From Comamonas koreensis (GTDB taxonomy: Bacteria > Pseudomonadota > Gammaproteobacteria > Burkholderiales > Burkholderiaceae_C), in NCBI RefSeq assembly GCF_021026195.1, contig NZ_JAJNCT010000020.1, forward strand, positions 1 to 64,000: a stretch of 64,000 nucleotides of DNA, in the 5' to 3' direction. The translations under genes and the position numbers were made by a program. A model generated the notes under the pieces. It was not told the origin of the DNA. It ran no database searches and worked only from the letters and a program-made list of their open reading frames with translations. Shown here piece after piece: positions 27,359-35,898 of this stretch (its first letter is position 1; each line of letters opens with the position of its first letter).

Positions 27359-28354
27359 ATGTCCCGCCCGAAAATTCTGATTGCCCGCGCCATTTCGCCT
27401 GAAGTGGTCACCGTGCTGGAGCAGCACTTCGACGTCCGCTCCAACCAGGATGATGTCGCCTGGTCGCCCGCCGAGCTGGCCCAGCGCCTGCAAGGCATGG
27501 ATGGCGTGCTGACCACCGGTTCGCAGCGCATCGATGCGGCCTTGCTGGCCGCCTGCCCGCAGCTGCAGATCTGCGCCAACATGGCCGTGGGCTACAACAA
27601 CTTTGATGTGGCTGCGATGACGGCAGCCGGCGTGCAGGGCACCAATGCCCCTGATGTGCTGACTGAGACCACGGCCGATTTCGGTTTTGCCCTGATGATG
27701 GCCACTGCCCGCCGCATCACCGAGAGCGAGCATTTTCTGCGTGCCGGCCAGTGGAAGGACTGGCGCTATGACCTGTTGGCCGGTGCCGAGGTGCACGGCA
27801 GCACCCTGGGCATTCTGGGCATGGGCCGCATCGGCCAGGCCATTGCCCGGCGTGGCGCGCATGGCTTTGGCATGCAGGTGGTCTACCACAACCGCTCACG
27901 CCTCAGCCCCGAGCTGGAGGCCGATTGCAAGGCCCGCTATGTGAGCAAGCAAGAGCTGCTCAGTACCGCCGACCACCTGGTGCTGGTGCTGCCTTACACC
28001 CCCGAAGCCCACCACACGATTGGTGCGGCCGAGATCGCCAGCATGAAGCCCACGGCGACGCTGACCAATATTGCGCGCGGCGGCATTGTTGACGATGCGG
28101 CGCTGGCCAAGGCCTTGGCCAACAAGACCATTGCTGCCGCCGGCCTGGATGTGTTCGAGGGCGAGCCAGCCGTGCACCCGGATCTGCTGGCACTGTCCAA
28201 CGTGGTGCTGACACCGCATATCGCCAGCGCCACGATGGGCACGCGCCGGGCCATGGCCCAGCTGGCAGCCGACAACCTGATCGCCTACCTGGGCGGCAAG
28301 GCGCCGGTCACGCCCGTCAACCATCTGGAGCACAGCCGCCGCAGCGCTGCCTGA
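27359..28354 (+). CDS. D-2-hydroxyacid dehydrogenase (glyoxylate/hydroxypyruvate reductase type)
   Basis: A 331-residue NAD(P)-dependent enzyme. The Rossmann motif LGILGMGRIGQAIARR lies near 150-165; the catalytic arginine is in NIARGGIVDD, the glutamate in DVFEGEPAVHPDL and the histidine in LTPHIASAT. The closest known functions are D-glycerate dehydrogenase and glyoxylate/hydroxypyruvate reductase. GAGGA lies 10 bases before the ATG. Its place behind a transporter gene suggests joint use of a hydroxy- or ketoacid; this is inferred. Confidence 0.85.
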   Translation: MSRPKILIARAISPEVVTVLEQHFDVRSNQDDVAWSPAELAQRLQGMDGVLTTGSQRIDAALLAACPQLQICANMAVGYNNFDVAAMTAAGVQGTNAPDVLTETTADFGFALMMATARRITESEHFLRAGQWKDWRYDLLAGAEVHGSTLGILGMGRIGQAIARRGAHGFGMQVVYHNRSRLSPELEADCKARYVSKQELLSTADHLVLVLPYTPEAHHTIGAAEIASMKPTATLTNIARGGIVDDAALAKALANKTIAAAGLDVFEGEPAVHPDLLALSNVVLTPHIASATMGTRRAMAQLAADNLIAYLGGKAPVTPVNHLEHSRRSAA

Positions 28355-28443
28355 ACGCAAAATATTTCAATAAAGATGGCTGTTTGTGCCCACCATATGG
28401 GCGCAAGCAGCTATTATTTTTGCAGTCTTCTCAAACGCGGGGA

Positions 28444-30018
28444 ATGCCTGTGAATCTGGATCTGGATCGGTCGCTGCTCAGCCTGGTGCTGCTGACCTTG
28501 GTGTTGTTGGCGGTGCTGGTCAATCTGCTGGTCATGCTGCTGCGCCGGCCCAAGGCCGATCTGGGCGAGGCCTGGTTGCAGCAGCAGGAGCGCCAGGCCC
28601 GTGACCAGCAGCAAACCGTGCAGGCACTGGCGCGCAGCGAAGGCGCGCTTAGCCACCTGTCGCAGCACCTGACCTTGCAGCTGCGCGAACTCAACCAGGG
28701 CAGCCAGGATGTGATGGGCGAGTTCCGCGAATCGCTGGAGGCGCGCATGGCGCAAAGTCTGGCCGAATCCCGCCTGGGGCGCCAGGAACTGGCCCAGGCA
28801 CTGGCCGGGTTCGAGACCCAGCTGGCCCAGCGCCTGGCCCACCTCGATGCCGCCGTCAACCAGCGCCTGTCGGTGCTCGATACCTCGCTCACGCAGCGCG
28901 TCGATGCGCTCACCCGTGCCAACCACCACAGCCTGACCACGCTCAAGACCGATGTGCAGTCGCACCTGACGGGAATGCAAGATGGGGTAGGGCGCCAGCT
29001 GGCCCAGTTGCTGCAGGCCAACCAGCAGCAGGCCGAGCAGTTGCGCGGCACGCTCAATGAGCGGCTGGCCAGCATCCAGAGCGACAACGCCAGCAAGCTC
29101 GAAGAGATGCGCAAGACGGTGGATGAAAAACTGCATGCCACCTTGGAGCAGCGCCTGGGTGAATCCTTCAAGCTGGTCAGCGACAGGCTGGAGCAGGTGC
29201 ACAAGGGCCTGGGCGAGATGCAAACCCTGGCCGGCAGCGTGGGCGACCTCAAGCGTGTGATGACCAATGTGAAATCGCGCGGCACCTGGGGCGAGCTGCA
29301 GCTGGGCATGATCATCGACAACGTGCTGACGGCCCAGCAGTACGCCAGGAACGTCAAGACCGTGCCGGGCAGTGACGAGATGGTGGAGTTCGCCATCCGC
29401 CTGCCGGGCCATAGCGACGACAAGCCGGTGTGGCTGCCCATCGACTCCAAGTACCCGGTGGAACACTACCAGCGCCTGATGGATGCGCAAGAGAGCATGG
29501 ACAAGGCGGCGATCCAGTCGGCCAGCATTGGCTTTGAGAACTCGATCCGCCTCGAAGCCAAGAAGATCTACAGCAAGTATGTTTCGCCACCCAACACCAC
29601 CGATTTTGCGGTGCTCTACCTGCCCACCGAGGGCTTGTTTGCCGAGGTGATGCGCCGGCCCGGCCTGGTCGAGGCAGTGCAGAACGATTGCCGGGTCATG
29701 GTCTCGGGTCCGGCCAATCTGGCGGCCATGCTCAACAGCCTGCAGATGGGCTTCAAGACCCTGGCCATCGAAAAGCGCAGCTCCGAGGTCTGGGCGGTGC
29801 TGGGCCAGGTCAAGACCGAGTTCAACAAGTTTGGCGAGGTGGTCGAGGCCACGCGCAAGTCGCTGGACCAGGCGGCCAAGAAGTTCGAGCAGGTCGATGT
29901 GCGCACGCGCGCGATCAAAAAGCGGCTCTCGCATGTGCATGAGACGCCGACCGCTGGTGAGATTGGCCCATCAACCACGGACCCGGACGAAGGCGACAGC
30001 GGTAACGCTATTTCCTAG
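28444..30018 (+). CDS. rmuC: DNA recombination protein RmuC
   Basis: A 524-residue protein with an N-terminal membrane helix (LLSLVLLTLVLLAVLVNLLV), a long coiled coil rich in Gln/Leu/Arg at about 45-240, and the RmuC nuclease-like domain with NVKSRGTWGELQLGMIIDNV and FAVLYLPTEGLFAEVMR. RmuC limits inversions at short inverted repeats in E. coli. The ATG at 28444 follows GGGGA; upstream in-frame starts are noncoding. It precedes an MFS gene by 53 bases. Confidence 0.92.
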   Translation: MPVNLDLDRSLLSLVLLTLVLLAVLVNLLVMLLRRPKADLGEAWLQQQERQARDQQQTVQALARSEGALSHLSQHLTLQLRELNQGSQDVMGEFRESLEARMAQSLAESRLGRQELAQALAGFETQLAQRLAHLDAAVNQRLSVLDTSLTQRVDALTRANHHSLTTLKTDVQSHLTGMQDGVGRQLAQLLQANQQQAEQLRGTLNERLASIQSDNASKLEEMRKTVDEKLHATLEQRLGESFKLVSDRLEQVHKGLGEMQTLAGSVGDLKRVMTNVKSRGTWGELQLGMIIDNVLTAQQYARNVKTVPGSDEMVEFAIRLPGHSDDKPVWLPIDSKYPVEHYQRLMDAQESMDKAAIQSASIGFENSIRLEAKKIYSKYVSPPNTTDFAVLYLPTEGLFAEVMRRPGLVEAVQNDCRVMVSGPANLAAMLNSLQMGFKTLAIEKRSSEVWAVLGQVKTEFNKFGEVVEATRKSLDQAAKKFEQVDVRTRAIKKRLSHVHETPTAGEIGPSTTDPDEGDSGNAIS

Positions 30019-30071
30019 AGGACAATGCAGGCCAAGCAAGTGCCAAGTGAACAAGGCACTGAAGGAAACGC

Positions 30072-31331
30072 GTGAATCGCGAGTTGATACGGCTGATCAT
30101 CGGCCAGTTTTTTGTCCATGCCTGTATGACAGGCACGCGCTTGGCAGCCCCGCTGCTGGCCCTGCGCGATGGCCACACCCCCGGCGCCGTGGGGTTCTTG
30201 CTCAGTCTTTTTGCGCTGACCCAGGTGTTTCTGGCGCTGCCCGCAGGCCGCTACGCCGACCGGCATGGCTTCATGAAGCCCATGCTGGCGGCCATTGCGC
30301 TGGCCTTTGTCGGCACCGCCATCGGCGTCGCCTTTCCCCGCTTTGAAGTGCTGTGCCTGTCGGCGCTGCTGACCGGCGCGGGCTGCGGCATCTCCATCAT
30401 TGCGCTGCAGCGCCACGCCGGCCGCGTCGCGCATGAGGCCAGCGAATTGCGCCAGATCTTCAGCTGGCTGTCGCTGGGCCCGGCGATTGCCAATTTTCTG
30501 GGCCCCATGGTCACCGGCCTGATCATCGACCACTCGACCGGCCAGGCCGGCAACAACCTGTCCTACCGCATCGCTTTTGCCGTGCTGGCGCTGTTCTCGG
30601 TGGTCGCCTGGTGGTGCGTGCGCAGCGCGCAGGAGATGGAGGCCGAGCCGCCCAAGAGCGATGGCCAGCCTCACCATGCCTGGGATCTGCTGCGCGAGCA
30701 GTCCTTCCGCCGCTTGCTGATCGTCAACTGGCTGGTGGCCTCCTGCTGGGATGTGCACACCTTTGTCGTGCCCTTGCTGGGCCACGACCGGGGGCTGTCG
30801 GCCTCCGAGATCGGTGCCGTGCTGGGCGTGTTTGCGCTGGCGGCCTTTGTGATCCGGGTGCTGCTGCCTGCCATCTCGCGCCATCTGCGTGAGATGACCG
30901 TGGTGATGGCTGCGATGGTGCTGACCGCCGCCATCTTTGCGATCTACCCGCTGATGCCCAATGCCTGGGCGATGGCCTTTTGCTCGGCCTTGCTGGGCAT
31001 TGGCCTGGGCAGTGTGCAGCCCATGGCCATGAGCATGCTGCACCAGATCACCCCCGAAGAGCGCCATGGCGAGGCCGTGGGCCTGCGGCTGATGCTGATC
31101 AACGGCTCCAGCGTCTGCATGCCGCTGATGTTTGGCGCCGCTGGAGCGGCGATTGGGGTGGGGGGCGTTTTCTGGGTAATGGGTGCCCTGGTGGGTGCGG
31201 GCTCTCGCATGGCCTGGGTGCTGGGCAAAACGCCGTTACCCAATTTCCGGGTAGTAGACAGCAGCCATGCGGTAGAACCGGCGGGCCACGCGCTCGGCGA
31301 GAAACAGGCCGAGCCTCCCCACAAGCGCTGA
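30072..31331 (+). CDS. MFS transporter
   Basis: A 419-residue major facilitator protein with about twelve helices. The loop 2-3 signature is PAGRYADRHGFMKPML, and RLAAPLLALRDGHTPGAVGFL precedes it. The start is a GTG with AAGGAA upstream. The substrate is unknown; it falls with drug or small-metabolite exporters. No regulator is adjacent. Confidence 0.85.
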   Translation: MNRELIRLIIGQFFVHACMTGTRLAAPLLALRDGHTPGAVGFLLSLFALTQVFLALPAGRYADRHGFMKPMLAAIALAFVGTAIGVAFPRFEVLCLSALLTGAGCGISIIALQRHAGRVAHEASELRQIFSWLSLGPAIANFLGPMVTGLIIDHSTGQAGNNLSYRIAFAVLALFSVVAWWCVRSAQEMEAEPPKSDGQPHHAWDLLREQSFRRLLIVNWLVASCWDVHTFVVPLLGHDRGLSASEIGAVLGVFALAAFVIRVLLPAISRHLREMTVVMAAMVLTAAIFAIYPLMPNAWAMAFCSALLGIGLGSVQPMAMSMLHQITPEERHGEAVGLRLMLINGSSVCMPLMFGAAGAAIGVGGVFWVMGALVGAGSRMAWVLGKTPLPNFRVVDSSHAVEPAGHALGEKQAEPPHKR

Positions 31332-31404
31332 TCTTGGCCTCCCAAATCGCCAGTAACCGCTGTCCAAGCAGCTAAACTGCAAGGCTTGAATGGGGGATCA
31401 AAGC

Positions 31405-31758
31405 ATGATGGATGGATTGGTATCCGGGCGCATACTGGGCCAGCCGGTCGAGCGCATCAGTAAAACCGGCAAGCCGTATGCACTGGCCAAGGTGCGTGCC
31501 AATGCCGGTGCAGGCGATGGCGAGATGCTGATTGTCAATGTCATCGCTTTTGACGATGCCCCGGTGGCGGCGCTGTTGGGCCTGGGCGATGGCGACAGCA
31601 TCTGCCTGTCGGGCAGCCTGACCCCTAAGGTCTGGGTGGACCGCGATGGCGTGACCCGCCCCAGTGTCGACATGGTCGCCCACCAGGTGCTGACGGCCTA
31701 TGCCGTGGCCCGCAAGCGGGGTGCGGCGGGCGACACGGACTTGGACCCTGCCGCCTGA
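31405..31758 (+). CDS. Single-stranded-DNA-binding-like OB-fold protein
   Basis: A 117-residue protein that resembles one SSB/PriB OB fold: GLVSGRILGQPVERISKTGK, PYALAKVRANAGAG, LIVNVIAFDD and GDSICLSGSLTPKVWVDRDG follow the usual strand order. It lacks the acidic C-terminal tip of housekeeping SSB, so it is probably an accessory binding protein. Start at 31405 is favoured since GGGGGA lies 7 bases upstream. It precedes tmk by 42 bases, a site that in many relatives is occupied by mltG. Confidence 0.72.
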   Translation: MMDGLVSGRILGQPVERISKTGKPYALAKVRANAGAGDGEMLIVNVIAFDDAPVAALLGLGDGDSICLSGSLTPKVWVDRDGVTRPSVDMVAHQVLTAYAVARKRGAAGDTDLDPAA

Positions 31759-31800
31759 TCCCATCAGGGTGGCGGGCTGGCACGTACAATCTGGCGCAGC

Positions 31801-32496
31801 ATGACTCCATCTTCTCCCGCATCTTTCCCAGCTGCTTCGCGCGGCCTGTTCATTAGCTTTGAAGGCATTGACGGCGCCGGCAAATCCTCGCATATCCAGG
31901 GCCTGCACGATGCCTTTTTGGCCGCCGGCCGCCAGGTGGTGAGCACGCGCGAGCCCGGTGGCACGCCGCTGGCCGAGAAGCTGCGCGCGCTGTTCCTGCA
32001 GGAGCCGATGGATGCACTCACCGAAGCCTTGCTGGTATTTGCCGGCCGGCGGGACCATCTGCAGCAGGTGATCGAGCCGGCGCTGGCCCGGGGCGACGTG
32101 GTGCTGTGCGACCGCTTTACCGATGCCACCTTTGCCTACCAGGGCGCAGGCCGTGGTTTTGACCTGCAGGTGCTGTCGGTGCTGGAGCGCATGGTGCAGC
32201 AGCGGCCCGAGCTGGGCGAGGGTGCGCTGCGTCAGCCCGACCTGACGATCTGGTTTGACCTGCCCACCGAGGTGGCCGCCGAGCGCCTGGCAGGCGCGCG
32301 TGCCCCCGACCGTTTTGAGTCCGAACCCCAGCAGTTTTTTGCCCGTGTGGCCGCCGGCTATGCCGAGCGCGCGCTGGCGCAGCCTGAACGATTTGCGCGC
32401 ATCGATTCGCACCGGCCCAAGCAGGCGGTATGGCAGGCGGTGCGCCAGGCCGTAGCGGCCCAGGGCTGGCTGCCCGCCAGCAAGGTGGAGGGCTGA
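31801..32496 (+). CDS. tmk: Thymidylate kinase
   Basis: A 231-residue kinase that phosphorylates dTMP to dTDP. The P-loop [15 protein letters not shown] is at about 17-31, the DR motif with the nucleotide-binding region is [17 protein letters not shown] near 104-120, and [12 protein letters not shown] is conserved. Stop and holB start are 1 base apart. Its first codons, with a Pro/Ser-rich tail before the P-loop, are a little longer than usual. Confidence 0.95.
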   Translation: MTPSSPASFPAASRGLFISFEGIDGAGKSSHIQGLHDAFLAAGRQVVSTREPGGTPLAEKLRALFLQEPMDALTEALLVFAGRRDHLQQVIEPALARGDVVLCDRFTDATFAYQGAGRGFDLQVLSVLERMVQQRPELGEGALRQPDLTIWFDLPTEVAAERLAGARAPDRFESEPQQFFARVAAGYAERALAQPERFARIDSHRPKQAVWQAVRQAVAAQGWLPASKVEG

Positions 32497-32497
32497 T

Positions 32498-33541
32498 ATG
32501 GCCACCGCCAAGAACGCCCCTGCGGCCGAGCCTGTATCCACAGCACCGGCGCCCACCGCGCCCTGGATTGCCCAGCAGCGTGAGCAGCTGCTGGCCCAGC
32601 GCGGCCATGCCTGGCTGCTGCAGGGGCCCTCGGGCCTGGGCCAGTTCTCGCTGGCCATGGGCCTGGTGCGGGCCTGGCTGTGCGATGCGCCCACGCCCCA
32701 GGGCGCCTGCGGCCACTGCGCCAGCTGCCATGCGATCGATGTGCATGCCCACACGGACCTGTGCGTGCTGATGCCCGAGACCGAGATGCTGGCACTGGGC
32801 TGGCCGCTGCCGGAAAAGGCCCAGGCCGATATCGACGACAAGAAACGCAAGCCCAGCCAGGAAATCCGCGTCGATGCGATGCGCGATGCGGTGGAGTTCA
32901 CCCAGCGCACCTCGGGCCGGGGCAAGGGCAAGGCGGTCTTGGTGTTCCCGGCGGAAAAGATGAATGCCGTCACCGCCAATGCGCTGCTCAAAACCTTGGA
33001 AGAGCCGCCAGGCGACGCCCGCTTTGTGCTGGCGACCGAGGCCGCGCACCAGTTGCTGCCCACCATCCGCAGCCGCTGCCTGGCCCATACCATGCAGTGG
33101 CCCGATACCGCATCGGCCCGCAGCTGGCTGGTGGCGCAGGATGTGCCGGCCGACCAGGTTGATGCGCTGCTGCAGGCCGCAGGCGGCCGCCCTGACGATG
33201 CACTGGCGCAAATGCATGCCGGCCGCTCACCCCAGGTCTGGAAGAAATTGCCCAAGGACCTGGCCAATGGTCAGCCCGGCGCCTTGTCCAGCCTGTCCGC
33301 GCCCGAGGTGGTCGATGCCTTGCAAAAGCTTTGCCATGATTTGCTGATGCTGCGTGTGGGGGCTGCGCCACGGTTTTTTGAGGCGGCCGATCTGCCCGCG
33401 CCCCCGGCGCTGGCGGTGTTGGCGCGCTGGAGCAAGGCGCTGACGCAATCGATGCGCACGGCATCGCACCCGTTCAACCAGGGGCTGATGCTGGAAGCCC
33501 TGGTCGCGCAGGCTGCCAGCGTGCTGCAATCGCGCCGCTAA
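32498..33541 (+). CDS. holB: DNA polymerase III delta-prime subunit
   Basis: A 347-residue clamp-loader subunit. It has an AAA+ fold with a degenerate P-loop (LLQGPSGLGQFSLAMG), four-cysteine zinc-binding region with CGHCASCHAIDVHAHTDL, and the sensor region ANALLKTLEEPPGDARFVLAT. Its degenerate P-loop fits delta-prime, which does not hydrolyse ATP. Translationally coupled to tmk, the usual pair. Confidence 0.93.
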   Translation: MATAKNAPAAEPVSTAPAPTAPWIAQQREQLLAQRGHAWLLQGPSGLGQFSLAMGLVRAWLCDAPTPQGACGHCASCHAIDVHAHTDLCVLMPETEMLALGWPLPEKAQADIDDKKRKPSQEIRVDAMRDAVEFTQRTSGRGKGKAVLVFPAEKMNAVTANALLKTLEEPPGDARFVLATEAAHQLLPTIRSRCLAHTMQWPDTASARSWLVAQDVPADQVDALLQAAGGRPDDALAQMHAGRSPQVWKKLPKDLANGQPGALSSLSAPEVVDALQKLCHDLLMLRVGAAPRFFEAADLPAPPALAVLARWSKALTQSMRTASHPFNQGLMLEALVAQAASVLQSRR

Positions 33542-33640
33542 GTCTGGCCCTGCCACAGCGGTGCAACAGCAGCGCTTTCTGGCCTTTGTTTGCGCCTGCA
33601 TGTGGAATGGGTTCGCAAAATTTGGTTATCCTTGCAATCT

Positions 33641-34015
33641 ATGAACAGTCCCACCCCTGCCACGGCCACCGCCAGCGCGCGCCCCAGTGTGCTGCAACTG
33701 GCCATCAAGGAAAAAGCCGCGCTGTATGCCGCCTACATCCCCTTGTTCAAGGAAGGCGGCATCTTCGTACCGACGCCCAAGGACTATGCGCTGGGCGACG
33801 ACGTCTACCTGTTGCTGACCTTGCCCCAGGACCCGCAGCGTTACCCCATTGCCGGCAAAGTGGGCTGGGTGACGCCGGCAGGTGCGGGAGGCAACCGCAC
33901 CCAGGGCATTGGTGTGCGCTTTCCCAAAGACCCGAAAACCGATGAGTTGCGTTACAAGATTGAACAAATCTTGGGCACGGCCTTGCAGGCCGACCGCGCG
34001 ACGCAAACTATCTAA
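33641..34015 (+). CDS. pilZ: PilZ-domain protein
   Basis: A 124-residue protein of the type IV pilus PilZ branch. LYAAYIPLFKEGGIFVPTPKD and GKVGWVTP, ending GIGVRFPKDPKTDELRYKIE, match the family. As in canonical PilZ of type IV pili, the RxxxR part of the cyclic-di-GMP site is absent, so it may not bind the nucleotide. Placement between holB and tatD is the conserved one in pseudomonads and betaproteobacteria. ATG at 33641 is preferred over 33590. Confidence 0.85.
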   Translation: MNSPTPATATASARPSVLQLAIKEKAALYAAYIPLFKEGGIFVPTPKDYALGDDVYLLLTLPQDPQRYPIAGKVGWVTPAGAGGNRTQGIGVRFPKDPKTDELRYKIEQILGTALQADRATQTI

Positions 34016-34171
34016 GCGCCCAACTTTGACCCTGTCCCACCCGCATTTCTTAGCCGGGCTGACAGGGTTTTACGGTGACAGCAACCGGCCTTGCCGCCGG
34101 AGCGCGGACAATGGCAGCAGTTCTTAGTATTTGGACTGCGGCGCTTTGTCCGTCTGCAGCGTTGACGATTG

Positions 34172-34978
34172 ATGTTCACCGACTCCCACTGCCACCTCAA
34201 TTTTCCCGAGCTTGCCCAGGACCTGCCGGCCATCCGCGCCAAGATGGACGAGGCGCAGGTGACCCGCGCGCTGTGCATCAGCTGCACGATGGAAGAGTTT
34301 CCCGACGTGCATGCGCTGGCGATGCGCTATGACAACTTCTGGTGCAGCGTGGGTGTGCACCCCGATACCGAAGGGCTGACCGAGCCCAGCGTGCAGGACT
34401 TGGTCGAGCGCGCCGCGCTGCCCCGGGTGGTGGCGATTGGGGAGACCGGCCTGGATTACTACGGCATGGAAGACCGCAAGGGCGGCCGCACGATTGCCGA
34501 TCTGGACTGGCAGCGCGAGCGATTTCGCACCCATATCCGTGCGGCCCAGCAGGTGCGCAAGCCCCTGGTGATCCACACCCGCAGTGCCTCGGACGACACC
34601 CTGCGCCTGCTGCGCGAGGAGGGTGAGACTGGTGGCGCCGATGCCGCAGGCGGCGTGTTCCATTGCTTCACCGAGAGCATGGAAGTCGCCCGCGCAGCGC
34701 TGGACCTGGGCTTCTATATCTCGTTTTCCGGCATCATCACCTTCAAGAAGGCCCAGGATCTGCGCGACGTCGCGGCCTTTGTGCCCGAGGACCGCCTGCT
34801 GATCGAGACCGACAGCCCTTATCTGGCCCCGGTTCCGTTTCGCGGCAAGACCAATATCCCTGCCTACGTGCCCCATGTGGCCGCGCAGATTGCCGAGGTG
34901 CGCGGCATCAGCGTGGAAGCGGTGGCCGAGGCCACCAATCGCAATTTCGACCGATTGTTCAGCGGAGTGCTGTCATGA
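34172..34978 (+). CDS. TatD-family metal-dependent deoxyribonuclease (YcfH-like)
   Basis: A 268-residue TIM-barrel hydrolase. Metal ligands appear in FTDSHCHLNF (His6, His8 region), GETGLDYYG, VIHTRSASDD, GVFHCFTES and IETDSPYLAPVP. Relatives act as DNA exonucleases or D-amino-acyl-tRNA deacylase-like enzymes. ATG at 34172 rather than the in-frame TTG one codon earlier. Its stop overlaps the ankyrin gene's ATG by 4 bases. Confidence 0.9.
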   Translation: MFTDSHCHLNFPELAQDLPAIRAKMDEAQVTRALCISCTMEEFPDVHALAMRYDNFWCSVGVHPDTEGLTEPSVQDLVERAALPRVVAIGETGLDYYGMEDRKGGRTIADLDWQRERFRTHIRAAQQVRKPLVIHTRSASDDTLRLLREEGETGGADAAGGVFHCFTESMEVARAALDLGFYISFSGIITFKKAQDLRDVAAFVPEDRLLIETDSPYLAPVPFRGKTNIPAYVPHVAAQIAEVRGISVEAVAEATNRNFDRLFSGVLS

Positions 34979-35787
34979 AGCCCAAGTCTGGTTCCCTGTT
35001 TCCGCTGCGTGCCGCCTGCGCCGCAGCTTTGTTGCTCGCCTGCGCGGTCGCGCAAGCGGGCTCGTACGACGATTTCTTCACCCGCATCATCCGTGACGAT
35101 GCCAAGGGCATCGAGGCGCTGGTGCAGCGAGGCTTTGATCCCAACACCATGAGCGAGAAGGGCGAGACAGGCTTGACACAGGCCTTCAAGCTTGATTCCT
35201 ACCGCGTCGCCAAAGGCATGATTGCGCTGCCGGCGACCAATGTGAACCTGGCCAATGCCAAGGGTGAGACGCCGTTGATGATGGCCGCCATCAAGGGCCA
35301 GCTTGATCTGGCCAAGGCCTTGATTGCCCGCGATGCCGATGTGAACCGAGAGGGCTGGACACCGCTGCACTATGCCGTCTCCGCCCCCAGCGAAGACGGC
35401 TCGGACCTCAAGATGGTGGCTCTGCTGCTGGAGCACCATGCCTTTATCGATGCCACATCGCCCAATGGCACCACGCCGTTGATGATGGCCGCCCAGTACG
35501 GCACGCGCAGTGCCGTGCAACTGCTGATCAAGGAAGGGGCTGACCCCAAGATAAGGAACCAGCAAGGCCTGACGGCCAGCGACTTTGCCACCCGCGCCGA
35601 CCGCTCGGAAGTGGTGACCTGGCTGTCCCAGGCCGGCGCCGCAGCGCCAGGCACGGCTGCAAGCGCTGGGGCGGGCGCTGCTGCTGCAGGCAATACCGCC
35701 GCGCCCAAGCCGCAGCCGGGCGCCTATGTGCCACAAAAGCCTGCGTTCCCGCAGGACGGCCGGCGCAAGATCCAGAGCAACTGGTAA
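34975..35787 (+). CDS. Exported ankyrin-repeat protein
   Basis: A 270-residue protein with signal peptide LRAACAAALLLACAVAQAGS and about four or five ankyrin repeats, for example GETPLMMAAIKGQLDLAKAL, WTPLHYAVSAPS and GTTPLMMAAQYGTRSAVQLL. The C-terminus is Ala/Pro-rich. It should act in the periplasm through protein binding; partner unknown. ATGA overlap with tatD couples translation. Similar proteins follow tatD in other Comamonadaceae, to my recollection. Confidence 0.85.
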   Translation: MKPKSGSLFPLRAACAAALLLACAVAQAGSYDDFFTRIIRDDAKGIEALVQRGFDPNTMSEKGETGLTQAFKLDSYRVAKGMIALPATNVNLANAKGETPLMMAAIKGQLDLAKALIARDADVNREGWTPLHYAVSAPSEDGSDLKMVALLLEHHAFIDATSPNGTTPLMMAAQYGTRSAVQLLIKEGADPKIRNQQGLTASDFATRADRSEVVTWLSQAGAAAPGTAASAGAGAAAAGNTAAPKPQPGAYVPQKPAFPQDGRRKIQSNW

Positions 35788-35839
35788 GGCTGCGGGCGGA
35801 GCTGCCCGCGCTGTGTTTGCACCCGCTGTGGGCAGGGGC

Positions 35840-35870
35840 TTGACATTCACACCATGGCAATCTTTAGAGT
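35840..35870 (+). promoter_or_regulatory. MerR/CueR-type promoter of the copper ATPase gene
   Basis: A perfect TTGACA (35840-35845) and TAGAGT (35865-35870) are separated by 19 bases, the stretched spacing typical of MerR-family activated promoters. The spacer shows weak dyad symmetry (ACATT...AATCT). Transcription would begin near 35877, so the ATG at 35854 cannot be used. Confidence 0.65.
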
Positions 35871-35898
35871 GGCTGCCATGGATAGAAAGACAACCGCC

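Noticed and set aside
25826..27889. A 687-codon antisense frame across the antiporter-like and dehydrogenase genes
   Set aside because: His/Gln/Gly-rich low-complexity translation typical of a shadow frame; the plus-strand genes have clear family motifs.
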